From Mucor racemosus (lineage: Eukaryota; Mucoromycota; Mucoromycetes; Mucorales; Mucoraceae): a stretch of 64,000 bases of DNA. Positions within the stretch are counted from its first letter, which is position 1, and each line of letters starts with the position of its first letter. Position numbers and translations under genes: made by a program. The notes under the pieces are model-generated. The model did no database searches. It was given only the letters and a program-made list of their open reading frames with translations, and was not told where the DNA came from. The stretch is from contig JAPEHQ010000004.1 of the NCBI GenBank assembly GCA_027405735.1, positions 434,001 through 498,000 on the forward strand. The letters run 5' to 3'. Below, in pieces: positions 47,670 to 60,900 of this stretch.

Positions 47670-47741
47670 TTCCCCAACGGGGAGTCGAACCCCGGCCGTA
47701 TCGGTGAAAGCGATAAATCCTAGCCGTTGGACCATTGAGGA
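47670..47741 (-). tRNA. tRNA-Glu (anticodon UUC), copy 2
   Basis: Identical to 37465-37536, including the downstream TTTT terminator (complement of gcaaaatatt). It folds into a complete cloverleaf. Confidence 0.97.
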
Positions 47742-47751
47742 TGATATATTT

Positions 47752-48040
47752 TGTCAACTGTTATTTTTAATAGATAGTAATAATAAATATATTAAGCTCA
47801 CGTGATATATATCACGTGCATTCCGACCTGTTCGGTTCGATTGATCTGTTCGGTATTTAGTCATTACTAGTTATGAGTATATAAGCTCATGTTATATACT
47901 TCAATAATAAACTTAACTTCTTTCTAATATAAATCTATTACTACTACATTTACTAATAGTTGTTCCTTACAGACTAAACATATAAAACATAACTAAAATC
48001 CCTAATAGCCTTCGGATATAGGTACATAACAGTTATGACA
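47752..48040. mobile_element. 289 bp solo LTR upstream of tRNA-Glu, copy 2
   Basis: TGTCA...TGACA ends and the same length as copy 1. The 4 bp duplication ATTT is visible at 47748-47751 and 48041-48044. It starts 10 bp upstream of the tRNA 5' end and carries the same 20 bp palindrome at 47799-47818. Confidence 0.85.
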
Positions 48041-48984
48041 ATTTGTTACGATTGTAATTTTATTTTGTGATGCTAAATCATAATTTCGGTATTTGAATTA
48101 TAAGCGAATAAAAAGCCAAACAATTGGTACCTGAACTGAAGTTGAATTGGAATGTCTATCATTGCATTTATATAACAATCACATTATCTGAATCATTAAT
48201 AAAATGAGTTTTCTTACGTTTAAAATATTTTTGGGACCTTTATTTTATTGTCATTTTATCGCTGAGGTTCTATATCAAACTAGTAATTCAAATAAATGCT
48301 GCTTAAGCACTCAATATATCTAATTTTTCCTTGGGATCTTTATATTACAGCAAGAATAATCCAACAAAACATCAAGTTATTTCACGAAACAAGCACCGCA
48401 GAGTGTCAATTGGAGGTCTCGCCCAGACATTTAATTTGTTTTCAATCAATGACTGATAGAAGTTATCAACAAATTAATACACTGCCGTGCCATTTTTGAA
48501 TTTTTAGGAAGGAGACCACTGTGGTAAAGGAACGTCATAGTAGTAGTTTAGTTAAAGTTTATTTTGTTATACCTAACGAAACTGGTATACATTTGGCATT
48601 TTTTATTTTTATTGTAACTGAAGGAACTGGTACATAGCCATTTTTTTTATTATATTCTGGGCATAATCATCTAAAGTAATTGATATATTGCACAGTTCAT
48701 TTTATTTTTTTTGCAGCATTTGGTAAATGAAGCCTTGAGATTACCTTTGCTCTCTGAACACTACTAGATAGTACCTAAAGTAACTGGTAGACGTGTTTAT
48801 TTTTATTAACCTTGTACTATTGGTACAATTTTATTTTACCTTATTTTATCCTCTTGTGATATCTATCATAGATACACATATTTTATTACATTTTAACTAG
48901 TGTTACCCGAAGATTATTTCAAAGTTACCTTTTTATATATATATCAAAGATCAGTCATTTTCTTCAAGAAAAAAAACTTAATAA
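48041..48984. other. Region upstream of the old gag relic
   Basis: No gene is seen. Recurrent ggtac-centred phrases (aactggtacat, tattggtacaatttt) give it a repetitive look and it may hold the old element's LTR and leader, but I could not define ends. Confidence 0.4.
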
Positions 48985-50640
48985 ATGCCAAACAGCAACC
49001 AATCATGCAAGAGTGAAGCTATTCGACAACATGCTTCCTAGCGACGACCACGGAATAAGATTTGTTTCAAGTCCTAGTGAGTTTGGTGGAAAAAACTCCA
49101 AATAAGCTGAACGTTATTAGTTAATCAAACTGAAGCAGATTTTGAAGATGAACAAGGTTGAAGACACCAAGACTATCATGGCAATTGCAAACAGTTATCT
49201 CAAGTGTAGAGCTTTGGACTGGTGGTTCTCAATTAAAGAAAGTGTAGAAAAGACTTTTATTCAGTTTGAGGACTTGTTTGAAAAGAAGTTTATGAAGCTC
49301 ATCTATGAAAAAACATGGAAGGAGCTTAAAACAGTACAACAAAGACAAGATAAAAATGTGGAGGGGATAAGCAATCGGTGGAGACAACTATTTAGAGCTG
49401 CAGGGGCTACTCATAAAGGAACAAAGAAAGCCATTTTTGTTGATTCCGTTCTTCCAGGCCATGGCTACGAGATGGAGAAGTTTCTTTCTAGTAGGCAAAA
49501 AATTCATTTGAGGATTTGGTAGACGAGGCTACTGAACATGAGTTGTTGTTATTGGCCAAGTACGATAAGAAAAGCTTGATATGTATGGTTTTCAGAAGAA
49601 AAATGTAGCTTTTGAATTATATAGTAACATCAATAGTGCGGCCAAAGACAGTACCAGTGAAACATCTTCTATCAATTCAGTTTTGTTGGATCCAGTTAAT
49701 GAGATGAGAGCTCTGAAAATCAGCACTGTTGAACAAAAAGAATCGATTCAGTAACAGTAATCTATGATTGGATAACACAAAATGGTGTTACGAGCCGGAA
49801 GTAACAACAATGGATATTGAAACTTTGGTGATAACAATTATCAAAGAAACATGGGGGGAAAGACCATTCAATGATGCTTGTTTTTATTGCGGTGAACCAG
49901 GATATATGGTCTGTAATTTTTATTATCTACCAAGAAGAAGACAGAAAAATGGTTTTAATAATGGTAATAATGGTAGTGGGATTGTGGGACAACCTCATGG
50001 TATTACTAATCAAAGTAGTAAAAATGAGAATAATGAGGCTGGAAAAGATATGGGATACCAATATAAGGAGTTGCTAATGGTGTCCAATCTCAATTAAAAG
50101 AAGACAAATCTAATAAAATAAATATGATAGGGGCTGGAAATGTGAGGGTGGTTATTAGAAAACAAAATAAAAAGAAAAATAATAGAAAAGATAAAAACAA
50201 CACAAAAACATATAGCGTTAGCTTCATGGACGACAGGAATGTCAAAGTAGGTATCAACGCCGTGAAGAAAACTAGAGATGCCTCAGATGATGGCATTAAT
50301 CATCAACGCAAAAAAGGAAATGAGCGAGAAGATTTGGGTCCTACACAGCTGTTTAGAACTCTAATTACTCTTCAAGATTAACAAAAAACAACGACACAGG
50401 ATTATGAAAATTCAAGTAGGGCAGTGCAACGAATAAGAGAAAAGAAGCCTTTGAGCTCAAATTGAGTGGCTCCACCAGATATTATGAACTTGCTAAACAA
50501 GCCAACTAAATCTGGCGTAAGCATATTATTGCAATGCTTAGCCAAGGACAAGAATGCAAGTAGGAATCTGAGGGAGAATTTAACGGTCATGCATCATCCT
50601 AAGCCACGATATGGAGGTACTAGAAACCTTTATGTGCAAG
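48985..50640 (+). pseudogene. Decayed retrotransposon Gag
   Basis: The frame opens with ATG at 48985 (aataaatgccaaacag) and soon meets a stop. The best-preserved part, 49142-49522, encodes a capsid-like (retrotrans_gag) block with CRALDWWFSIKE, FEDLFEKKFM and RWRQLFRAAG. A degraded zinc knuckle CFYCGEPGYMVC near 49880 has Tyr where His is expected and shortened spacing. A Lys-rich region follows at 50124-50381. Several frames must be combined to follow the homology. Confidence 0.8.
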
Positions 50641-51665
50641 CTTATTAAAAACTCGAGATATTTGGCATCTTAGATTGTGTTTTTAGGCTGGATAAAACAA
50701 GTGTTTCACTTTTGAAGCCTTTATAATCGCTGAAAAATAAAGATGAATAGAAATAAGTCTTTTGTCAATATTCTGCAGCATATCAAGTATAGCCCTACAT
50801 TTTTCATTTCCTGATTATCTATTAAAATGGGGGCACGCTCCGATTTTGAATTTTATCATATAAAATTGTATAATCAGATATGCACAGGTGACTGAGCTTC
50901 AATTAGAAAAAGTGTTCAAATGGAAAAAAAATCCAAAAAATCCAAAAAAAACCTTGTATGTTTAATTACTCACAAAAATACATAGTAAATTGAACTAGCG
51001 TATTAAATATCTTGTGTTCAGTTTTTAATTTTGAATCGATCTGTGTAGGTTTTGAAAATATTTTTCTCATAAAATCTCTAGTAAATTTAATGTCAAATTT
51101 TAACGGTTTTTGGTCAAAAAGTATCCTTCTTTCAAATGCAACCCTAAAATATTTTATGTTCATATTATGCGCAATAAAATTATCTACAGAATGAGTATTT
51201 ATACGTAGCTGTAGCTCTATTTTTCATGGGGATATTAATTTTTTTTGATCATTTTTTTTGGTCGGCAAAAATTTACCCTTGTATATCCTCGTCCAAAATG
51301 AATCCTTTTTTGTAGCACCAAAAATCAATCATTCAATCTCAATTTTCTCGACCAAAAATCAATATTTTTTGACGAGGTAAAATTTGTTAGATAGATGCTA
51401 ATGAGTACTATCCTATGGTTTTAGTTTTGCATACCTGTCATCCCTTCATGGATCTCTATAACAGAGAAAGTGCTCTCACGAAATTTATAAAAAAATAAAA
51501 AAGTCTTCACAACGATCCAAAACCTAGATATCCTGGTAGAGAATGAAAAATAATCTAGACTTTACTTAATACCCATCATTGCAATACCTTAGTATTTTCT
51601 CCACTTATCTTCATTTCAAATGCGCTTTCTCAATTTTAAGCTGGCCATTTCTGCATCATTCAAAT
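50634..51665 (+). repeat. LIR-F left arm (distant subfamily)
   Basis: Reverse-complement match to 56955-57977. The outer end is gtgcaagcttattaaaa. The inner half contains cccttgtatatcctcgtcc, which resembles cccttgtataccctcatcc of the LIR-A type, so this is a diverged branch of the same family. Confidence 0.8.
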
Positions 51666-52174
51666 TTATGAAACAATTACTATCATATATTTAATTATGC
51701 AGCATATTTGGATGTACGGCTAGCTTGTATAAAAGAAAGAGGTACTGGATTGATTGATATAAACAGGGCTTTAATAGATTGATTTGGTTGCTTCATTAAT
51801 AATTAATTCAGATGAAACGAGAATAATGACCTTATTAAAACTGGAGGTTTCTTATTGAGTACATTTAAATGCTATGTTATTTGTTATAGCTTTGAGTATA
51901 AAATTGAATTAATAGTTGAATAAGGTGGATTTATTGTCTCATCTCATGTGGCTCTAAAAATCAAAATGGCAGTTCGTTGTTTTTCTTGTTGTTGTCACAT
52001 TATTGTATCAAAAATGCAAGAATTTTCATGAAGCGTAAAATTTATAATATAATCGCAGTAAACATACTACAAAGTAGCCAATTTTCTGTTCAATAGTAGC
52101 AAATGTGTTTGCGACGATATAAAAATAGTTGGCTTTTTTTTCGCCTTGCTTAATTTAATAAACTCTTCAACAAA
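51666..52174. other. Upstream region of the F-box relic
   Basis: AT-rich sequence. acgatataaaaatag at 52115 is a possible TATA region 60 bp before the F-box ATG. Nothing else is supported. Confidence 0.4.
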
Positions 52175-54130
52175 ATGTCAATTAACAACTGGAATAAAGC
52201 ACCATTCGAGATTTTACAAAGAATTTTTGAATTTAACAAATTAGACCCTGATCACCATATATCAGACTTTGAGATATTTCAACATGTGTGTAAAGGTTGG
52301 AATAAAGCGTTTCAGGAAGCATTATATTATGATATAAGTGTAGATACAGAGAGTGTACAAGATTTTGTATACACTATCAACAAGAAAAATCCCTTTCTCG
52401 GTACACTTGTAAAGAAATTGACGTTTTACGGTGGATTTACAAGGCTCAACCATACTGATTTAACACTCAAAATCATCATTAATCTTTGTACAAGAATCAC
52501 TAAAAAGTATGCAGTCAAACAATCTCAAAAGGAAGTTTTGTGGACTACTTGCCTCGTCTCAGAAAACAATCACTTAAAACACACAATCATTCAATAAACA
52601 AAATGAACAAAGAGAAGCTCTTTTTCCTCTTTACATAGCTTTTGACTTCAAATATAATAAAGAAACAATAACTCAGTTGCAAATATCTATCAATAGCTCG
52701 GGATGTATCTTGCATAACCATTATGAGCATCGTAATTTGCTAGCATATTTACCCTTTTTCCAATCCCCCTTAAAATATTTGAGTGTAGTTAGTTTGAGAA
52801 AAATCAACTTTCAGATCTGAATTAGCTCATAGATTCCCTGTGGTAAAACTGTATGAGTTTGAGTTTTGATACTTCTTTAAGTTGGCTTCAAACATCTAAA
52901 CTATTATACGATGTCAGAAAGAATGTGGTTATAAAAACGCTCTTAATTAATTATGTGGATATTTTTGCAGCTTGCCTTCAATATTTCTCAAACAAACTTG
53001 GATTATTGGATAAGCTACAGAGCACTGGTAATTCTCGTTATTCAACATTCAACGAAGAATTGGAATAGGGGGATAAGCTTGCAAGTTTATGCTTACCTCT
53101 CCAAAAATACAATATACGTACTAATTTTACAACATTGAAAAGAATTGAATGTTTATTGAGAGAAATAGGACCTATCAACACCAAGAAACTGACACTATTA
53201 ACATCCAATGTACCTTCAAACATTCACGCTGATTATAATGTAGCCCTAACAAAAGATAAAAACTCATTGGAAATTCTGTTCAATCACTTTGATATAGAAC
53301 AATTTGTGTCTTCCAGTGTTAGTACACCATTACATTTATACTATCCAAATGTAATCAAAATAATAGCAGAAAACATGGATAAATTTTACAATAGACGCAC
53401 AATTAGAGTTTCCAGGTTTCTTTCACCAACAACAATAACCAGTGTGAGTCGATATTTTTTATCAGAAGCAATGACATACCAGATAAGATAAAATTTATCA
53501 AGAAAATTCAACGAAAGAAGCAGGCGTATTTGCAGTGCAGTAGCATCTTTAATTGATTAAACCAGTGAATCGTTTTTACACTTTGATAAAATGATATTCT
53601 ATGATTTGCCTTTTAAAGATTACAATGAATTCCGAAAAAATCTACACATTACTGAGCTATGCTTGACAAATTCAATCATATACCACAAAGTATCTTTAAA
53701 TATATCACAAATAATTCCGATTATTACAAGGCTTATTATAGATGTATGTTCTATTCTCATGGATAAACGCCATGGTATCAAGATCTTTCTCCCACCAACA
53801 ATTATAAGCAGCTTGTGTTTCAAAATAACATCATTTGTAAATGCTATAGAGTATGGATGCGGACCAGACGAGACCTCTAGGTTTGAAAATGATAATTTGT
53901 TACACATCATTGTGGCCACAAAACAATGTCTGATCCTCAAAATTGAAATTGATTCAGGTATTTACGTTATTCGTGAGTAAAGCGATGTAATATCTCATGC
54001 AACTGTTGAATACTGAAACGTATTGGCTGGACCTGAGAGTGAGTTTTTGATATGGATCAAATGTAGAGATCTAAGCAAATTAACCCTTGAGAGTAATAAT
54101 AAAATATGTGGAACTTGGAAGAGGAAATAT
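52175..54130 (+). pseudogene. Decayed F-box protein gene of the Mucorales type
   Basis: The start MSINNWNKAPFEILQRIFEF at 52175 is an F-box beginning, followed by HHISDFEIFQHVCKGWNKAFQ and TLVKKLTF, as in the large F-box/LRR families of Mucorales. Such proteins normally recruit substrates to SCF ubiquitin ligases through Skp1 binding. The first frame stops at 52597. Later blocks at 52607-52820, 52853-53068, 53135-53491, 53591-53980 and about 54050-54130 lie in different frames and contain leucine-rich fragments such as DLSKLTLES. Several frameshifts and stops mark it as a pseudogene. It lies between the arms of LIR-F and so may have been carried by that element. Confidence 0.7.
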
Positions 54131-56954
54131 TAGAAACAAGTAGTTATTGAATACATTAGTATTATATTTATTTAATTGGTTTTTTTATACAAAAGAACAT
54201 ATTAAAAATAAAAGTATTATTAGTGCATAAAAAGGCATTTTTCATTTTTATTATATTATAGAATAGTACTTTTGTTGGTTCTCATGGTATTAAAATACAA
54301 TGATACTAACAGGATCAACCACGAGAAGGTCAAAGTACATCTGATCCCAAGATGAAAGATTTATACGGTACCATATAAACCCAACACCCCCTCTTTCATA
54401 AACCAAGACAACCATCAGGCATGAACTTAGTAGATACGAATGATAATTCGAGATCCAATGCATGAATGCTGTGAAATTTGACTTTATTGTTACTAGGAAA
54501 TAACAATTAAAGTCAAACAACATTTGACAAACTAGTTCATTAGATTCACCAAGCTACAAAGAACTTGTCAATACATCGCTTTTCGTCGGTCGAGCCTTAT
54601 CGTTCATGAAGGACCGCGAACCTTTCGTCAGCAGCTTTAAGCAGGGTATAAGATATTAGTCGGCCAGCAAATATAATTATATCTTAAACCCTAACGGAAA
54701 GCACTAGCGGCTGCTCTGCCGAACAACTTTTATACTAAAATGTATATATGCACGGAATAAAACGCGTATACTGTATACAAAATTGTATGCTAGTATGTTA
54801 TGAAACCTAAAGTAAGGCTTATGAATCTACCTTCATTTAAACCGCAAGAGAATGAACTCGTGAAGTATAGTGGCAATGGATTATTGGCACCGGAAACCTG
54901 AAAGAGTCACCTACAAAGAAAAAGAAAGAAAAGAGTAGAAAGATGCTGCGCGAAACCTCATTTTTTTATGCTACAGTTTCTTGTGACGTATAGCAGTATA
55001 TGATGTCAGCCTTATAGGCCCTAGTACCTCAATAATTTATACAATACATATCTACTATAATAATAATACAAACCGATATAAAAAAGTATACTAAGTTGGC
55101 CTTGGAAATAGTAATAGTAGCAAATATTATAGTGTTCCTGAATTTGATAAGTTCCCAATTTAGTTACATTTTAAAAGTGCGGGAAAACATTCGATGCATG
55201 AAAACAGCAACAGCAACATCAACCATCAACCTAGAATTGAAAAATTGCTTTTATCGAATGCTCAATATCTAAAAGCTGTAAATAAGGTGCATTGATATAT
55301 CTTTCTCATGCAGATATTGCCTTTGACTCCTCTTTTGCATACAAAAAAATAAGTCAGGATTTTGTAAGTTCTTAGTATTGATTTCTCAAATTTATTGCCT
55401 TTTGGAAAGTTTGAATCATATCAAATAGTTGCTCTCGTCTTGGCACTACTTTCTATTATTTCTTCTTGTCTTTAGCGCAATCAAAGATGAGATAATTTTC
55501 TTTAATTTTATGAAATGGAGTGCAGAATCTTGTTCCGTTGAGTTTTATTGACCAAAACTGTAAAATTTACCACGTTACATTTTTACAAAAAAATGAGAAT
55601 TTTGATATTTAAATAAATCAAAACGCTAGCAACTACAGTGAGATATTGTATAGCTTTGTAAAGGGGTTTTATGTATGATTTTTGAATCAAATACTGCATT
55701 AAAATCCTTTAAGAAGATATTCCATTGATTTAAGGGAATTATCTGGGATGTATCCATTGTTGTACAATATTGTAACTTTACACAGGCATAGCAATGGCTG
55801 TTGTTTTCCTCAGTCTACTAAGGGGAATGTATGGTTACTTAAGGAAGAAGAAAAATCTGCCTTTTTGTTCTAATCTTCTGTCTTTTTTTTCTACTTGTTT
55901 TTTCTACTTATTTTTGTTTACAAATTTTTTTGAGATTTGAGGTATAGTATGTCATTTCTTGTTAAGATTATATGATACTATGCTGCTCTGGTGGACATGG
56001 AAAAGGTTACAGTCATCTCACGACGAATGTTGAACTACAAGATCTTGTCCGCTCGATGTAAGTAAGTGTGTACCCTTGCTGTACTTGTATATATAAAGAT
56101 CCAAAATCCTTTGATTTACTTTCTTTTGCTAATAATGTTTCACATTTAATCATTTTAATAAAGAGTTGGTATTATTATAAAACTATACAGACTCTGTGCT
56201 TTCCTTGTTGTCAATATTTATGCTTTTCTTGCATTTCCACACATATCATAATCAATATATTTTGAGAAACATTTTTTTTAGCACACTCATCTTTGAATAC
56301 ATCTTCTTTCTTCTGAAAAGACCAACATAAAAATTACTTTTATTTGGATTCTATCTATTCTGTAGTAAATTACACATAAAGTTTGTTTAATAATTAGGTT
56401 GATCTTTGATATCATCTAAAAATCTAGATATATTAAAATGTCAAATTGCACCACTGGGGCTTCCAAACTAGGAACTAAACCACAAAGATCTTGTTTTAAG
56501 ATCTTATTACTAATTCCTAATATAGATTAGCAAAATAGTATATATTTATATCACTGAGGTAATGGTAACCCAAAACCTTTGCTTCACTTTAAACATCTTT
56601 TATAAACTTAGAAGAGTTACAACTGTATTCCTATATTGTTTTTTATACATTTTTTGCTGCATATTCAAATATGTTCAGTATCTCATTGGTGGTAGCTAAC
56701 CTCACGCTACTAAAATAATGCAAGGTAAAGAGCATGTGTATTCATTTCCTTGTACAGCATCTTTAGGGTTCTAAAAGAAGACTAAACTTTATCCATGGGA
56801 TATCTTTCACTAACTATTATCTATTCATTTCTGTATTTATTTGTTATAAAAATACAAATACTTTAATTGTCATCGTATTCAACATTGTCTTGGTTACAAA
56901 TTATATTAAATACAGCAAGAATTGTTACAATAGTAATTGTTTCATAAATTTGAA
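54131..56954. other. Inner region of LIR-F, no clear gene
   Basis: Mostly AT-rich. Bases 54545-54735 are noticeably richer in GC than their surroundings. A 33-codon frame beginning MKPKVRLMNLPSFKPQ lies at 54800-54901. Neither could be assigned to a family. Confidence 0.5.
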
Positions 56955-57977
56955 TGATGCAGAAATGGCCAGCTTAAAATTGAGAAAGCGCATTTGAAAT
57001 GAAGATAAGTGGAGAAAATACTAAGGTATTGCAATGATGGGTATTAAGTAAAGTCTAGATTATTTTTCATTCTCTACCAGGATATCTAGGTTTTGGATCG
57101 TTGTGAAGACTTTTTTATTTTTTTATAAATTTCGTGAGAGCACTTTCTCTGTTATAGAGATCCATGAAGGGATGACAGGTATGCAAAACTAAAACCATAG
57201 GATAGTACTCATTAGCATCTATCTAACAAATTTTACCTCGTCAAAAAATATTGATTTTTGGTCGAGAAAATTGAGATTGAATGATTGATTTTTGGTGCTA
57301 CAAAAAAGGATTCATTTTGGACGAGGATATACAAGGGTAAATTTTTGCCGACCAAAAAAAATGATCAAAAAAAATTAATATCCCCATAAAAAATAGAGCT
57401 ACAGCTACGTATAAATACTCATTCTGTAGATAATTTTGTTGCGCATAATATGAACACAAAATATTTTAGGGTTGCATTTGAAAGAAGGATACTTTTTGAC
57501 CAAAAACCGTTAAAATTTGACATTAAATTTACTAGAGATTTTATGAGGAAATATTTTCAAAACCTACACAGATCGATTCAGAATTAAAAACTGAACACAA
57601 GATATTTAATACGCTAGTTCAACTTACTATGCATTTTTGTGAGCAATTAAACATACAAGGTTTTTTTTGGATGTTTTGGATTTTTTTTCCATTTGAACAC
57701 TTTTTTGAATTGAAGCTCAGTCATATATGCATATTTAATTATACAATTTTATATGATGATATTCAAAATCGGAACGTACCCCCATTTCAATAGATAATCA
57801 GGAAATGAAAAATGTAGGGCTATACTTGATATGCTACAAAATATTGGCAAAAAAGTTATTTCTATTCATCTTCATTTTTCAGCTATTATAAAGGCTTCAA
57901 AAGTGAAACACTTGTTTCCCCCGCTTAAAAACTCAATCTAAGATGTTAAATATCTGTAGATTTTAATAAGCTTGCAC
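56955..57977 (-). repeat. LIR-F right arm
   Basis: Inverted partner of 50634-51665, ending aagcttgcac. It shares for example gaaataagatgaagataagtgga-like and aaaatcggaacgtacccccat segments with substitutions. Identity is high but clearly lower than in pair A. Confidence 0.8.
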
Positions 57978-60900
57978 TTAAAAGTTTCTATGCTAAATCT
58001 TGTTTTTTCGATGTTTTATTACATATTAAAGTTAGAGGAATGGCTTTTTTCGAAGAATTTTAATTTTTCTGGACCCCTAAACCTCATAATCGTCGATCCT
58101 GGTTTTTTTTTGTCATTTCATTTTGTAGTTTTAACAATTTGGAGAATTTTCATATTTTTTTTTACTAAAGTATCACGACAGTTATAATTAATGAGTTGAG
58201 AAATGCTGATAGTAGTGACGAGAAATTTGATTATAGTAGTAATAATCTCGAGGAATCTTCAAACAATAGTGGTTCTGTTTATTCATCTGATGATGATATT
58301 GACACGGTGATTGACTATGTATTTGACATAAAGAAAGTGATGAATAGTCAACCTGCTAGAATGATGGTTGCAATAGTTGGTAAATTATTAATTACAACAT
58401 TAGATACAGGGGGAGCAATATCGGTTATGAGTTAAAGATTAGTAGATACATTGGGACTAGGATTGGTAAAAGTAAACAAACAATTTGCATTAACTGGGTT
58501 CAATAATACTACTGGTGGAAATAAATGTAACGCAGTATTAGGTGCCGCTTTTGGATTTTGGAAAATACCTACGCACCCAGATAGGATTGACAAGAATGGT
58601 TTCTGCTGTAAAATGTGCGTATTTTTCTTCTCTGTGATGGCGATGGATTTCATGGAAGTCCAAGTAATTATCAGCGATGTATGGATAATACTACAAGAGT
58701 ATCTAGGAGTGTTTGTGTACACATTTTGTACGATTATGTGATGCATTCAGAAAACTAGGAAGATCATGCAATTCATTTACAAAAAGATTTTTGATGCTTG
58801 CAACAAAGCTAATTTGCGACTGAAACTGGCGAAATGTCAATTTTGTCCAGATAAGGTGGATTATCTTGGACATGAAGTGGGTAAGAAGAGTTTGTGTCCA
58901 GCCGATAGTAATATAAAAAAGATGATGAATACGAGAGAGCTAGAAGACAAAGATAAATTTAGATCACTTTTGGGGGGTGTGGATTATTACAAAATATTCA
59001 TAGAAAATTTTGCAAGCCAAGCGGAACCAATTACAAGGCTATTGAAGAAGACTAGCAAGCTTGAATGGAGAACAGCACAACGCAATACATTTAATTATCT
59101 TCAAAGCTCATTAATAATACCTCCAATTCTTGTATATCCTATTCACAATCACGTTAAAATCACCACTTGTGATGCATCTCTGCAAGGCTTATCTTGTATC
59201 CTTAGTCAATCTCCTGATAATAAATAGGATGGTAAAACAATAATTGCGTATGGGTCTAAAACATTGCGTGGTACACAAAAGAATTATGTTATATCAACCA
59301 TTTGTTGGAAGTTATGACTATTATTATTTGGGCGGTCAATAGATATTGCCATTATTTGTCAAGCAAAGAAGAATTTGGTACACGTACCGATCATGCTGCG
59401 TTGGTGTTTATCTTTCAAAATGACAAACCATCACCTAAACTGCAACGTTGGAAAGCGTACTTAATGGTTATCAATATCGGGTTGAGTATATACCAGGCAA
59501 GGAAAATCCAGTGGATTGTTTGAGTCGTTTAGTTTAATTATATTTATCACACTATGATTGGTTAGGAGGGATGTGAGCAAAAACAAAAGAGAATTACAAA
59601 AAAAAAGGAGAAAAAGCTTATAGACTACAAACAAAAAAAAAACACATTAGGATTGGAAGGTCGGGCTAAACAAAAAAAAAAGGGAGTATGGATGAAATTC
59701 CCACACACAAAAAAATATGGATAAGAAAATATTTAAAAAACATATATGCGTATATATAAAGATTTATATACAGGAAAATATTAGAATAGATATAGATTCA
59801 CAATGGTCATTTAGATGCACAAAAAAATTAAAAAAAGGAGAACAGTTACACCAACATACATGTATTTATTTATCAATTTCACAACATTAATCTTATTTCT
59901 TACCAAAATCAAACCAGAAAGTTAATATCAACAAGAAGAAACAACAAAGGCAACTGCAATGGATCATCCAACTTATGTTGTTATAACAAATTTGTTAAGA
60001 AATAAAACGTCCTTTAGATTCTATTGAAAAATTCAACAAGAAAATGGATAAAAGGGCAACAGATTATAAAGAAAAAGCAAATAACAAACATGGTGAAGAA
60101 TTAGAGGTGTTGCATGAGAGAAAAATGAAGAAGATGTTGATGCAGGTACGTCGAGAAGGTCATTTTGGTGCCAACAACGCTTGGTACAGAGCAAAAGTTT
60201 AATATTTTGCCCCAAAGCTATTTGGTAGTGTTCAAGATCTAGTAAAAAATTGTGAAACTTATCAGTTCCGAAAGAGAAAACGTGCCAAAAGGGTAGTTTT
60301 AGCTAAACCAATTACTACACCATTAAGACCATTTCTCATGATAGGTGATATATGAGAAGTTTACCCAGATGTAGAAATCCAGGAACAATTATTAAAATCC
60401 AACATAACATGACATTTAGTAACTCATACTAAATGTCATACATAACCACTAGCATTAACAGCAAATATCAGGAACGTTTGGCAACTACGAAACATAGGCA
60501 AACCTACATCTCATCCAAATGATACAATCACATATTCCCAATTCCACAAATTCAATTGTATATGATTTGTTCCCAAATCATATCAAGTGCCTCAATGCCC
60601 GGCAGTTCATTAATAATTATATAACTATCTAGAAAACATATAAATATGAAGCATCAATGAATTAATAAAATGTATCTTTTACCAGAGTATTTTTATATTA
60701 GTACATTTTGATATTATAACAATAGGTTGTGATGCAGTAGGTCCAGCGGTGGAATCAAACTTAGGATACAAATACATTTTAGTCGTAATAGATTATTTAA
60801 TTCCGTGGCCAGTAGCTATGGCAGTGAAAGTCATAACAGAAAAAACTACGGCTAGATTTTTGTCCGATTGTGTGGTCCAATACTGCGGTGTCCTTCAGTT

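Larger units (their letters stand above)
47465..48040. repeat. Segmental duplication carrying tRNA-Glu and an LTR, copy 2
   Basis: Paralogue of 37070-37840 without the two tandem short units. The tRNA is identical and the LTR differs by only a few bases. Confidence 0.75.

Noticed and set aside
54310..54320. ggttgatcctg on the minus strand, like the 5' end of 18S rRNA
   Set aside because: The match covers about 11 bases and does not continue into rRNA sequence. It is most likely chance.
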